From Pontibacillus marinus BH030004 = DSM 16465 (GTDB lineage Bacteria > Bacillota > Bacilli > Bacillales > BH030062): a stretch of 64,000 nt of DNA. The position numbers were made by a program, and so were the translations under genes. Position 1 is the first letter of the stretch, and every line of letters begins with the position of its first letter. A model generated the notes under the pieces. It was given only the letters and a program-made list of their open reading frames with translations, made no database searches and was not told the origin of the DNA. This document shows, in pieces, positions 36,191-44,271 of the stretch. The stretch is from assembly GCF_000425225.1 (NCBI RefSeq), contig NZ_KE384330.1, positions 101,185 through 165,184 on the forward strand. Direction: 5' to 3'.

Positions 36191-37228
36191 CTATGTTTGA
36201 CTAATTTTTTGTGTAGCTGCTTTTTTTAACCGGTTCATCACAGCTTGTCCTACACCATCTTCAGGAAAGCTTTCACATAAAATCACATCAACATCCTCTT
36301 GATCAAAAGAGCGTAAGGCATGATACAGCTGTACCGCTACTTCTCTTAAGTCTTCTTTAGATCCACAAGTGTGTATGACAGCACCTTCCAACTCAGAAGC
36401 ATGTTCATTGCTCACAATGACACCAACTCGCTTGCCACTTTGTTTTAATTGTTCAATCTGACTCTGGAAAAATTTCAGATCTCCTTCAATTAACCACATT
36501 GGGGCATCAGGTGCGTAATGCTTGTACTTCATACCAGGGGATTTAGGCTTACTACCTTGATTGGAAAGTGCCGGATCCACATCTACTTCACCGATCAATT
36601 CTTCTAAATCTTGCTTTGTGACGCCACCCGGACGCAAAATCACTGGTTTTTCACCACTGCAGTCTAAGACCGTTGATTCCACTCCCACTCCTGTGGGACC
36701 ACCATCAATAATACCTGCAATTCGACCATTTAAATCGTCATAAACGTGTTCCGCTCGCGTTGGGCTCGGCTTTCCTGACAGGTTAGCACTTGGTGCGGCT
36801 AAGGGTAGTCCACACTCATCTAAAATAGAGATCGCCACAGGGTGATCTGGAATTCTCACAGCAACTGTGGATAACCCTGCTGTAACATTTTGCGCACAAC
36901 GGCCATTGCTTTTCAGAATAAGTGTTAATGGACCTGGTAAAAAGCGATCAATTAATTTGTGTGCTATATCTGGTATATGTTGAACAACTTCATGAATTTG
37001 TTCTTTTTTCGCCATGTGGACAATTAACGGATTATCCGCAGGGCGTCCTTTAGCTTCAAATATTTTTTTTACAGCCTTTTCACTTGTCGCATCTGCCCCT
37101 AATCCATACACGGTTTCTGTAGGGAAAGCTACGACTTCTTCCTGTTGTAAAAGTTCCGCTGCTTGTTGTAGTGACACATGGTCTACATGGTCACGCATAT
37201 TCCAATATTTCGTCTCAAACGTACTCAA
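36191..37228 (-). CDS. tsaC: Threonylcarbamoyl-AMP synthase (Sua5 type)
   Basis: A 345-aa enzyme that makes threonylcarbamoyl-AMP for the t6A37 modification of tRNAs. The YrdC-type domain (VVAFPTETVYGLGADAT, KIFEAKGRPADNPLIVH) occupies about 20-210, and a C-terminal Sua5 domain follows a linker with SPGMKYKHYAP, which makes this the long form, like B. subtilis YwlC. The start is the ATG at 37228. Confidence 0.95.
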   Translation of the reverse strand: MSTFETKYWNMRDHVDHVSLQQAAELLQQEEVVAFPTETVYGLGADATSEKAVKKIFEAKGRPADNPLIVHMAKKEQIHEVVQHIPDIAHKLIDRFLPGPLTLILKSNGRCAQNVTAGLSTVAVRIPDHPVAISILDECGLPLAAPSANLSGKPSPTRAEHVYDDLNGRIAGIIDGGPTGVGVESTVLDCSGEKPVILRPGGVTKQDLEELIGEVDVDPALSNQGSKPKSPGMKYKHYAPDAPMWLIEGDLKFFQSQIEQLKQSGKRVGVIVSNEHASELEGAVIHTCGSKEDLREVAVQLYHALRSFDQEDVDVILCESFPEDGVGQAVMNRLKKAATQKISQT

Positions 37229-37378
37229 ATTGGAGCACCCTTTCCTTTCAATCTACTGTTCATTATGAGGCTTTACCAATAGGAATAGCAAGTGGATAAC
37301 CTATTCAGAAGCGTAAATCTGTGTGAAACGGGTAACCATATACTGTGTGCATTTTATCAATTTAATGGAGGGATTTTC

Positions 37379-37795
37379 ATGAAACCATTATACACAGCGC
37401 AAGCAACAGCAGAAGGCGGACGAGACGGAAAAGTATCCACATCCGATAACACGCTTCAAGAAAACCTAACTGTACCAAAAGAAATGGGCGGTTCTGGTGG
37501 AGAAGGTACAAACCCTGAACAACTATTTGCAAGTGGCTACGCAGCTTGTTTTGATGGTGCACTAAACTTAATTGCTGATAAAGCAGGAGAAAAAATCGAA
37601 TCCAAGACGACCGTTGACGTTCATATTGGAAAAGAAGGTGACGGATTCGGTTTAGCAGCAACGATTAACGTTGAAGTGAATGGTGTTGATCAAGCTAAAG
37701 CCGATGAACTTGTCCAAAAAGCTAACGACTTTTGCCCTTATTCTAAAGCAACAAAAGGGAATATTGAGGTATCTGTGAACGCAAAAGCAGTGTAA
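37379..37795 (+). CDS. ohr: Organic hydroperoxide resistance protein (Ohr/OsmC)
   Basis: A 138-aa thiol peroxidase that reduces organic hydroperoxides. The catalytic cysteines are Cys57 (YAACFDGAL) and Cys119 (FCPYSKATKGN), with Arg15 as the activating arginine. I chose the ATG at 37379 with TGGAGGG upstream; the frame extends farther up without a site. It is the only plus-strand gene in the first 42 kb. No OhrR regulator gene is adjacent. Confidence 0.94.
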   Translation: MKPLYTAQATAEGGRDGKVSTSDNTLQENLTVPKEMGGSGGEGTNPEQLFASGYAACFDGALNLIADKAGEKIESKTTVDVHIGKEGDGFGLAATINVEVNGVDQAKADELVQKANDFCPYSKATKGNIEVSVNAKAV

Positions 37796-37805
37796 ATTAA
37801 GAAAA

Positions 37806-37842
37806 ACGCAAGCGCCCGTTCGTTGCTGGGCGCTGGAGCTAG
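37806..37842. repeat. Fragment of the dispersed Bacillus-type element
   Basis: CGCAAGCGCCC and GGGCGCTGGAGCTAGACATC are the two ends, brought together, of the element seen at 32372-32658, in the opposite orientation. Confidence 0.65.
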
Positions 37843-37856
37843 ACATCTGGACAATA

Positions 37857-37898
37857 AAAAAGAAGCATCCAGCGGAGTTATCCACTGGATGCTTCTTT
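37857..37898. terminator. Terminator of ohr, probably bidirectional
   Basis: AAAGAAGCATCCAG pairs with CTGGATGCTTCTTT around a 13-base loop, with T residues on the plus strand and TTTATTG on the minus strand. Confidence 0.88.
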
Positions 37899-37975
37899 AA
37901 TTGTGTATAAATCATTGGTTATCCATAAGAAAAACACAAGTTATTAACACTACTTATCCACAGTTGTTAATAACT

Positions 37976-38404
37976 TTATGATTTCTCCACACGATAACAC
38001 CACCATTTCCCATCTTCTCTTGGTTGATTTTCCAGAGAATCAGGGATGTCATCCTCGTTAATAGGGGCATATTGTTGGGATTGTAGCAGTGTATCTAACC
38101 TTGCTTGGTGACTAAATACATAGATGTTGTGGATATCATGTTCTTTCGCATAAGCTTCAACGAGTTCAAAAAGTGAAAGAACCACCCTCGGGTCCACACC
38201 AGGTTGTAAGTATAAAGATTTTAACCATACGCTCTTCTCTTCTGCTGGCTCAAGGGCAAAGAACCCTTTTCGATCTCGATCGATCTCCACATAGTACCCA
38301 TGTTCATACAAACTTTCCTCATCATCCAACTGTTCCATTCGTACTCCAAAAAAATCTTTCATCGTCTGCAGATCATAATCACGAACTCTTTGTATCGCTA
38401 GCAT
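37976..38404 (-). CDS. Probable GNAT-like acetyltransferase (YwlB-like)
   Basis: A 142-aa cytoplasmic protein. The layout of alternating strands and helices, with KSLYLQPGVDPRVVLSLFEL in the place where GNAT proteins bind acetyl-CoA and IYVFSHQARLD after it, suggests a divergent GNAT fold. Its position between spoIIR and tsaC is that of B. subtilis ywlB. I do not see a clean Q/RxxGxG/A loop, so the activity is uncertain. Confidence 0.6.
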   Translation of the reverse strand: MLAIQRVRDYDLQTMKDFFGVRMEQLDDEESLYEHGYYVEIDRDRKGFFALEPAEEKSVWLKSLYLQPGVDPRVVLSLFELVEAYAKEHDIHNIYVFSHQARLDTLLQSQQYAPINEDDIPDSLENQPREDGKWWCYRVEKS

Positions 38405-38483
38405 ATTTCACTCTCCCTATTTTTCTTTACTAGTAAATCTATGTGTGGGGAATGAAAATATGCTAGATTCTACAGAAAAGTTA

Positions 38484-39116
38484 TTAACTAAACAAAGAAC
38501 CGAACCATTCAAATAAGAAAAACTTCACTTCTACATCCTTTTCTCCTTCTGCAGAGGCAACTTCCTCTTCTTTATCCACAGGGTCTTCTTCAGCTGCTGC
38601 TACAGATGTGCCGTTTGAAAAATCTAAGAAGCATAAAGGTGGGAATAATACACACCACCAATTGGCGCCTTGGCCTTCGCCAAGTTCAATTAAGATCGCT
38701 TCATATGTTCCTGCCGGATAAATATATGAACCGTACAATTTTGTGGGAAACTCTACATTTTCATCAAAATCTACTGAGTAAGATTGACTTACATTGTTCT
38801 CTTCTAACACGTTATCCACAATAGCTTCTAACTCATCTAAACGAGATTCAATAAGATCTCTTGCTTTCTCAATAGAAGTTAATTCTTCAACCCATTCTGT
38901 AATCTCAGCATTTACTGCATCACGAACTTCTCTTTTAATTTCTTGATCCTCTTTGTCATCACTATCTGCTAGAATACGAAGACGAATCGCTTCATCCGGG
39001 ATCACCTGGTATTGGTTTATATTATTTGTATCTTGTTTACCTTGAAGCGTCATTGGAAACACCGTCACCAAAAGTGCTACAACTACAATTCCCCAAATTA
39101 TTTTTTTCTTTTTCAT
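38484..39116 (-). CDS. spoIIR: Stage II sporulation protein R
   Basis: A 210-aa signal protein made in the forespore under sigma-F that triggers SpoIIGA to process pro-sigma-E in the mother cell. A signal peptide (KKIIWGIVVVALLVTVFPM) is followed by the conserved IRLRILADSDDKEDQEIKREVRD and, near 145, GANWWCVLFPPLCFLDFSNG. A C-terminal Glu-rich stretch follows. Gene order (prmC, spoIIR, ywlB, ywlC) agrees with Bacillus. Confidence 0.95.
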   Translation of the reverse strand: MKKKKIIWGIVVVALLVTVFPMTLQGKQDTNNINQYQVIPDEAIRLRILADSDDKEDQEIKREVRDAVNAEITEWVEELTSIEKARDLIESRLDELEAIVDNVLEENNVSQSYSVDFDENVEFPTKLYGSYIYPAGTYEAILIELGEGQGANWWCVLFPPLCFLDFSNGTSVAAAEEDPVDKEEEVASAEGEKDVEVKFFLFEWFGSLFS

Positions 39117-39150
39117 ATTGCCCGCCCCTTCCGTAACTTGTTCTTAATCC

Positions 39151-39180
39151 AAGTATGGTCGGGGAATCTAGTATTTATAC
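39151..39180 (-). promoter_or_regulatory. Possible sigma-F promoter of spoIIR
   Basis: On the minus strand GTATA, 15 bases, GACCATACTT, starting about 60 bases upstream of the spoIIR ATG. This fits the sigma-F pattern (GTATA, then GGnnAnAnT) with one mismatch in the -10. Call rests on the known regulation of spoIIR. Confidence 0.45.
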
Positions 39181-39304
39181 TTTGAATCTAGCAAAAAATT
39201 TAAATGTTAGAGATTGTGATTGATATAGGTGGGAAAAGAGACTGTTGCTTGTTCCATTAAAGCTTCCTTATGTGGAAGAATGGGAAACGAAATAAGTTGG
39301 GAGG

Positions 39305-39468
39305 AGTCCGTTACTTTTGTGAGGAGTTAGGGGGTCAGTGAAACGTCGATACTCCTGTGGAAAGGGCGAGCGAGATCCCGCAGGAACGTAGTGACGAGGA
39401 AGCTCGATCGGTCTTCCGGGGAAAGCAACCCGTTCCACAGACGCCGCTCTCTATTTGGCAACGGAACC
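39305..39468. repeat. Palindromic intergenic element, copy C
   Basis: Bounded by GTCCGTT and AACGGAAC, with the family core GCGAGATCCCGCAGGAACGT and GACGAGGAAGCTCG, and ACCCGTTCCACAG as in copies A and B. It lies in the 480-base gap between spoIIR and prmC, which holds no gene. Confidence 0.8.
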
Positions 39469-39545
39469 CCCCCGCACCAGCTCATTCAACATAACTGCCA
39501 GATACTGAATAACATTGTTTCCGTTGAATACCTCAACCTAAACAA

Positions 39546-39600
39546 AAAACAACCCGAGATGAACCTCTTTGTGAAGAGGGTCATTCAGGTTGTTTTTTAT
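39546..39600 (-). terminator. prfA-prmC terminator
   Basis: AACAACCTGAATGACCCTC pairs imperfectly with GAGGTTCATCTCGGGTTGTT on the minus strand, followed by TTTTTG. Confidence 0.9.
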
Positions 39601-40448
39601 ATCCAGGCAAAAATCATTCGATCTTTTCCGTTAATATCTTTTTCGACCTGAGGTTCAGATTGTGGATAAGTATCCTTAATGATGTTTGATACAGCTTCAC
39701 CTTGATCATGTCCAATTTCAAATGCGAGCAATGCCCCTTCATTCGCAACCTGAGGCACTTGCTTCATGATCTTTTTGTATGCAGCTAAGCCATTATCATC
39801 TGCAAACAACGCCATGTCTGGGTCATACTTTTCCACAACATCCTCTAGGGATTCACGGTCTCTTTCAGGAATGTAGGGTGGGTTAGATACAATCAAGTCC
39901 ATTTTTTCGTTATGTTCCATGAGGGATTCAAGGAAATCACCTCGGGAAAAGTGCACATCTGCATCTAATTGCCTTGCGTTCTCCCGGGCAACGTTTAATG
40001 CATCAATGGAAAGATCTGTTGCATGTGTGGATAACCCTTCAATTTCTAGGGCAAGGGTTATCGCAATAATGCCACTACCTGTTCCGATATCAACACCTCT
40101 TAAAGGGCGCTCTTTTTGTCTAAGTCGGTTGATAACACCTAATACCAGTTCCTCTGTTTCCGGTCGAGGTATAAGAACGTGATTGTTTACGTTGAATGTT
40201 CGACCGAAAAACTCTTCGGAACCAATTAAATGCTGAACTGGCACTCCTGTTTCAGCATGTTTTTCTATGTCTTTTTGGAATTGGGACCATGTCTCTTCTG
40301 GAAGCTCCGAGCGAGATTCCGCTAACAATTGAGCGCGCGACATACCCATGTGATGTTGAAGTAAGAGCATTCCGACATTTGTTTCTCGATTGTTCTCTTC
40401 TAAAAAAAGAGAAGCCCAGCGCCGGGCTTCAAAAATTGTTTTTGCCAT
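39597..40448 (-). CDS. prmC: Peptide chain release factor N5-glutamine methyltransferase
   Basis: A 283-aa SAM-dependent enzyme that methylates the glutamine of the GGQ motif in release factors. The N-terminal helical domain is followed by the Rossmann fold with DIGTGSGIIAITLA and the catalytic NPPY at 189-192. Begins 2 bases after the prfA stop, so the enzyme and its substrate are coexpressed. Confidence 0.97.
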   Translation of the reverse strand: MAKTIFEARRWASLFLEENNRETNVGMLLLQHHMGMSRAQLLAESRSELPEETWSQFQKDIEKHAETGVPVQHLIGSEEFFGRTFNVNNHVLIPRPETEELVLGVINRLRQKERPLRGVDIGTGSGIIAITLALEIEGLSTHATDLSIDALNVARENARQLDADVHFSRGDFLESLMEHNEKMDLIVSNPPYIPERDRESLEDVVEKYDPDMALFADDNGLAAYKKIMKQVPQVANEGALLAFEIGHDQGEAVSNIIKDTYPQSEPQVEKDINGKDRMIFAWI

Positions 40449-40450
40449 CG

Positions 40451-41524
40451 TTATTCACCCAATTGTTCGAGTGCTTTTGTTTGTTCTTCAATAAGAAGAG
40501 CTTCCATGATCTCTTCTAGGTTACCTTCTAGAATTTGATCAAGCTTTTGAATTGTAAGACCGATACGGTGATCTGTTACACGGTTTTGCGGGAAGTTGTA
40601 CGTACGGATACGCTCAGAACGGTCACCAGAACCTACCGCAGATTTACGATGCTCATCATACTTCGCTTGTTCTTCTTGCTGAACTTTTTCGTAAATACGT
40701 GCACGTAGTACTTTCATGGCTTTTTCTTTGTTTTTGATCTGAGATTTTTCGTCCTGACAGGATACAACGGTTCCAGTAGGCTCGTGTGTTAAACGTACAG
40801 CAGACATTGTGGTGTTAACACTCTGTCCTCCTGGTCCACTTGAAGCAAAGGTGTCGACACGAATATCTTTTTCATTGATATCCACTTCAACTTCTTCAGC
40901 TTCAGGAAGAACAGCAACTGTTGCTGTAGACGTGTGAATACGACCGCCTGATTCTGTTTGAGGAACACGTTGCACGCGGTGCGCTCCATTTTCGAATTTC
41001 AGCTTGGAGTAAGCTCCAGATCCGTTCACCATAAAGATAATCTCTTTATAGCCGCCTACTTCGCTTTCGTGTGCTTCAATCACTTCTGTTTTCCATCCAT
41101 GAGACTCAGCATAACGGGAGTACATGCGATACAGGTCCCCTGCGAATAGTGCAGCTTCGTCTCCACCTGCTGCTCCGCGAACTTCCATAATAACGTTCTT
41201 TTCGTCATTTGGATCTTTTGGAATAAGAAGAATCTTAAGACGCTCTTCCAGGTTGGATTTTTGCGTTGAAAGATCACTTACTTCTTCCTTCACCATTTCT
41301 TTCATCTCGTCGTCATCTAGACCATCATCTAGCATGGCTTTGGCGTCATCTAGTTGTTGAGAGATGTCCTTATATTCACGGTACGCTTGTACGGTTTCTT
41401 CAAGACCCGCTTGTTCTTTGGAATACTCGCGTAATTTGTTGGAGTCATTGACGATTTCCGGGTCACTTAGCAATTCATTAAGCTTATCATAACGATCTTC
41501 TAAGGTTTGAAGTTTTTCTAACAC
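40451..41524 (-). CDS. prfA: Peptide chain release factor 1
   Basis: A 357-aa factor that ends translation at UAA and UAG. The GGQ motif ([12 protein letters not shown]) lies at 232-234. I chose the GTG at 41524 with AGAGGTG 8 bases upstream, giving [15 protein letters not shown], the usual family start; a TTG two codons earlier is too close to that site. A strong promoter precedes it. Confidence 0.97.
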   Translation of the reverse strand: MLEKLQTLEDRYDKLNELLSDPEIVNDSNKLREYSKEQAGLEETVQAYREYKDISQQLDDAKAMLDDGLDDDEMKEMVKEEVSDLSTQKSNLEERLKILLIPKDPNDEKNVIMEVRGAAGGDEAALFAGDLYRMYSRYAESHGWKTEVIEAHESEVGGYKEIIFMVNGSGAYSKLKFENGAHRVQRVPQTESGGRIHTSTATVAVLPEAEEVEVDINEKDIRVDTFASSGPGGQSVNTTMSAVRLTHEPTGTVVSCQDEKSQIKNKEKAMKVLRARIYEKVQQEEQAKYDEHRKSAVGSGDRSERIRTYNFPQNRVTDHRIGLTIQKLDQILEGNLEEIMEALLIEEQTKALEQLGE

Positions 41525-41559
41525 TTGCAACCACCTCTTTATTTGTCCATAACAGTATA

Positions 41560-41588
41560 ATTATAGTATAGGCGTTATAGAGAGTCAA
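41560..41588 (-). promoter_or_regulatory. prfA promoter
   Basis: TTGACT, 17 bases, TATAAT on the minus strand, about 36 bases upstream of the prfA start. It separates prfA-prmC from the Fnr-controlled moaA. Confidence 0.88.
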
Positions 41589-41637
41589 AAGAAGCTCAAT
41601 TGGGAAGTTTTTTTATGAGAACCAGGTCACCGAATAC

Positions 41638-42642
41638 TTACCCACCAATATAAGACATTTCAATTTTGGGTTTGTTTTGAGTTCCCTCCGTTCTGATTTC
41701 AGAATAGCGATCATCTCGTTTGTTCCAGCGATTTCGTACCAAATCCGAAATTTTCTCATCTGACTGATTAGAACGTAAGTGTTCTTTTAAGTCGTACCCG
41801 ATTGATGCAAATAAACATGTATAGAGCTTTCCTTCTGCAGATATTCTTGCTCTTGTACATGATCCGCAAAATGTATTGGAAACTGAAGAGATAAAACCAA
41901 CCTCTGATTTGCTGCCTTTAAAGCGGTACCTTTTCGCTACCTCCCCAAAATAGCTTGGATCCATGGCTACTAACGGATATTCTTTCCGAATCATGTCATA
42001 CAGTTCTTTTTTCGTCACCACCTCATTTAAATTCCATCCATTAGAAGATCCAACATCCATAAACTCAATAAAACGCAAAGTAATGCCCTCTTCCTTAAAG
42101 AAGCGCACCATCGGAAGAACTTGTTCTTCATTTAATCCCTTTTTGACAACCATGTTCACTTTCACTTCTAACCCAACATCTCTTGCTGAAAAAATCCCCT
42201 TAAGTACTTGATTAACATCCGTTCCCATATTATTAATACGTTTAAACAACTCATCATCTAAAGAATCTAAGCTGACATTCACTCGACAAATCCCTGCTTC
42301 TTTTAATTGCTTGGCATATTTAGCTAGAAATGCACCATTAGTAGTTAAAGTAATATATTTTATACCATTTACTTTATTTAATTGTTCAACGAGTTTAGGC
42401 AGATCTTTTCTTAATAAGGGCTCTCCTCCGGTCAACCGAATCTTCTCAACACCTAGCTCCGCAAATATCTTAGCCAACCGAACAATCTCTTCGAAAGATA
42501 AGAGTTCATCTTTATTCATAAAAGGATATTCAGCATCGAATATCTCTTTAGGCATACAATAGCTACATCTAAAATTGCATCTGTCTGTAACAGATATCCT
42601 TAAATCCCGTAAAGGTCGATTATGCGTATCGATTACTCTCAC
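41638..42642 (-). CDS. moaA: GTP 3',8-cyclase MoaA
   Basis: A 334-aa radical SAM enzyme for the first step of molybdenum cofactor synthesis (GTP to cyclic 8,3'-dihydro-GTP). The N-terminal SAM cluster cysteines are Cys22, 26 and 29 (CNFRCSYC) and the C-terminal substrate cluster is Cys259, 262 and 276. A terminal GG is present, as the family requires. It starts with GTG. An Fnr box with a correctly placed -10 lies upstream, so the cofactor for the nearby nitrate reductase is made with it. No other moa or moe gene is in the window. Confidence 0.95.
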   Translation of the reverse strand: MRVIDTHNRPLRDLRISVTDRCNFRCSYCMPKEIFDAEYPFMNKDELLSFEEIVRLAKIFAELGVEKIRLTGGEPLLRKDLPKLVEQLNKVNGIKYITLTTNGAFLAKYAKQLKEAGICRVNVSLDSLDDELFKRINNMGTDVNQVLKGIFSARDVGLEVKVNMVVKKGLNEEQVLPMVRFFKEEGITLRFIEFMDVGSSNGWNLNEVVTKKELYDMIRKEYPLVAMDPSYFGEVAKRYRFKGSKSEVGFISSVSNTFCGSCTRARISAEGKLYTCLFASIGYDLKEHLRSNQSDEKISDLVRNRWNKRDDRYSEIRTEGTQNKPKIEMSYIGG

Positions 42643-42679
42643 TTTACTGCACTTCCCTTCATTCCCATTTAACAGCTAA

Positions 42680-42722
42680 AGAATAACACAGAGTCTATAT
42701 CAGAATGGTGATGTTTATCACA
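42680..42722 (-). promoter_or_regulatory. Fnr-type promoter of moaA
   Basis: The site TGTGA-TAAACA-TCACC (42707-42722, minus strand) lies exactly 21 bases from TATTCT (42680-42685), the geometry of an Fnr-activated promoter with the box near -41. The start point would be about 32 bases before the moaA GTG. The same box may also act on fnr, which begins 130 bases away on the other strand. Confidence 0.8.
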
Positions 42723-42852
42723 GTTCACAAAACCGCCTTATTTTGTTCATAAAACATTACTTTTTACAGTAAGATACTCCATTGTTTCTAATATCACGGA
42801 ATGTTACTCTAAAGGAAACATTTGGAACGATCCCATTTCGGAGGTGAAGAGT

Positions 42853-43569
42853 TTGTTGGAAAGCACGAATAGAAAAAGTGATTTAGAATGTATTTCAGAT
42901 GACCTGACCTCCCTTCTTCAATCAATCAGCACAACCAAAACAATCGACGCAAGAACCTTTTTGTTCCAAGAAGGGGAAGAAGCACATGAATTATACGTCA
43001 TTCAACATGGTCTTATCCAAATTAGTAAATTAACTCAAGAAGGAAATGAGTTGAATTTGCGCACTTGTCAAGAAGGCGATATTGTTGGTGAGTTAACCTT
43101 GTTTACGGATGAAGCCAAATATATGCTGAATGCATATGCCTTAAAAAAATGTAAAATCTTAATTATTCAAAAGGATCAACTTGAGAAGGAATTGCTTTCA
43201 AATTCCAGACTAACTTTTGAGTTTATGAAGTGGATGACAAACCTCCTCCGTATCAATCAATCGAAAATAAAAGACCTGGTGATGAATGGAAAGAAAGGTG
43301 CCCTCTACTCAACCCTCATTCGCTTTTCAAACAGCTATGGTATTCAGCAAAAAGATGGAAGGTTAATTGATATGCATTTAACTAACCAAGAAATTGCTAA
43401 GTTCTGTGCAGCTACCCGTGAGAGTATTAATCGAATGTTGAACGACCTTAAGAAAAAGGGCATTATTCAAATAACTAAGGAAAGCAAAATACTCATTAAA
43501 GATATTCATTATTTACGAACAGAAATTGGATGTGATCACTGTCCAATAGATATTTGTGTTATTGATTAA
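42853..43569 (+). CDS. fnr: Anaerobic regulator Fnr (4Fe-4S, Bacillus type)
   Basis: A Crp-family activator with an N-terminal cyclic-nucleotide-binding fold and a C-terminal helix-turn-helix (LTNQEIAKFCAATRESINRM). With the TTG start at 42853 (GGAGG 8 bases upstream) it is 238 aa long, and cysteines fall at 227, 230 and 235 with Asp at 141. These are the ligand positions of the oxygen-labile cluster in B. subtilis Fnr, also 238 aa. A GTG three codons earlier abuts the ribosome binding site. It is the probable activator of the eight boxes in this window. Confidence 0.95.
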   Translation: MLESTNRKSDLECISDDLTSLLQSISTTKTIDARTFLFQEGEEAHELYVIQHGLIQISKLTQEGNELNLRTCQEGDIVGELTLFTDEAKYMLNAYALKKCKILIIQKDQLEKELLSNSRLTFEFMKWMTNLLRINQSKIKDLVMNGKKGALYSTLIRFSNSYGIQQKDGRLIDMHLTNQEIAKFCAATRESINRMLNDLKKKGIIQITKESKILIKDIHYLRTEIGCDHCPIDICVID

Positions 43570-43574
43570 TAACG

Positions 43575-43612
43575 ATAAGCTGGCAAACCTCTTTTGGGTT
43601 GCTAGCTTTTTT
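43575..43612 (+). terminator. fnr terminator
   Basis: AGCTGGCAAACC pairs with GGGTTGCTAGCT around TCTTTT, followed by TTTTT. Confidence 0.85.
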
Positions 43613-43636
43613 GAAGCAAACAAAATCACTTATTCA

Positions 43637-43679
43637 TGTGAAGATTATCACAGATCTTTTCTGATTTTGTCTTTACCAT
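43637..43679 (+). promoter_or_regulatory. Fnr-type promoter of the 150-aa regulator-like gene
   Basis: Perfect TGTGA-AGATTA-TCACA (43637-43652), 21 bases, TACCAT (43674-43679), 33 bases before the GTG start. Confidence 0.85.
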
Positions 43680-43712
43680 GGTTGTATAAAGGTTAGTGAA
43701 GGAGAGGGTATC

Positions 43713-44165
43713 GTGCTAAAGTCTGAGTACGTATTTAACTTAAAAAATATAACCATCTTTCAAGATATCGATCACGACGTATTTAAACGAGTATTTAATG
43801 CATCCAAATTAATCGAATTTCAACCCTCAGATAACCTAGGCTCTTTATTATCGGATGATGATCTACTCATTATTTTACAGGGTGAACTAGCTCTTTATTT
43901 TATGACAAAAACTGTTTCTCATCATGTTTGTACCATGAAACCTGGTGATACTGTTTCGAAAGCCACCTTACTTTTGACCGATACCCATGATCCTTTACTC
44001 TGTGCAATATCTGAAACAGTTTGTTTACAAATACCTATTCACCTTATTAAAGAGTTAACAATAAGCCACCCCTTATTAAAAAGAAATCTATTACGCTCGT
44101 TACAAAATAAATTAATTCTTTCATTTGAAACATTGACGAAGCAAATTGAACAATCCAAAGAATAA
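43713..44165 (+). CDS. Stand-alone cyclic-nucleotide-binding-domain protein, no DNA-binding domain
   Basis: A 150-aa protein whose whole length resembles the N-terminal sensor of Crp/Fnr proteins: FNLKNITIFQDIDHDVFKRV, a beta-roll with LLIILQGELALYFM and VCTMKPGDTVSKATLLL, then a dimerisation-like helix at the end. No helix-turn-helix follows, and the ligand residues of cAMP binding are not evident. It starts with GTG after AAGGAGAG and is preceded by a perfect Fnr box. It could be a signalling partner of the narK genes or of a Crp-type regulator, or a degenerate regulator. I do not know its function. Confidence 0.8.
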   Translation: MLKSEYVFNLKNITIFQDIDHDVFKRVFNASKLIEFQPSDNLGSLLSDDDLLIILQGELALYFMTKTVSHHVCTMKPGDTVSKATLLLTDTHDPLLCAISETVCLQIPIHLIKELTISHPLLKRNLLRSLQNKLILSFETLTKQIEQSKE

Positions 44166-44194
44166 AATCTTGTTCAAAAAGTGTCCACATTCCA

Positions 44195-44237
44195 TGTGAT
44201 ATACTTCACACACAATTAACTCCCTCTTTGGTAAGAT
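44195..44237 (+). promoter_or_regulatory. Fnr-type promoter of the narK pair
   Basis: Perfect TGTGA-TATACT-TCACA (44195-44210), 21 bases, TAAGAT (44232-44237), 35 bases before the narK start. Confidence 0.85.
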
Positions 44238-44271
44238 TCAAGTATCAAAGGTACGAAAGGGGTTAATTAAG

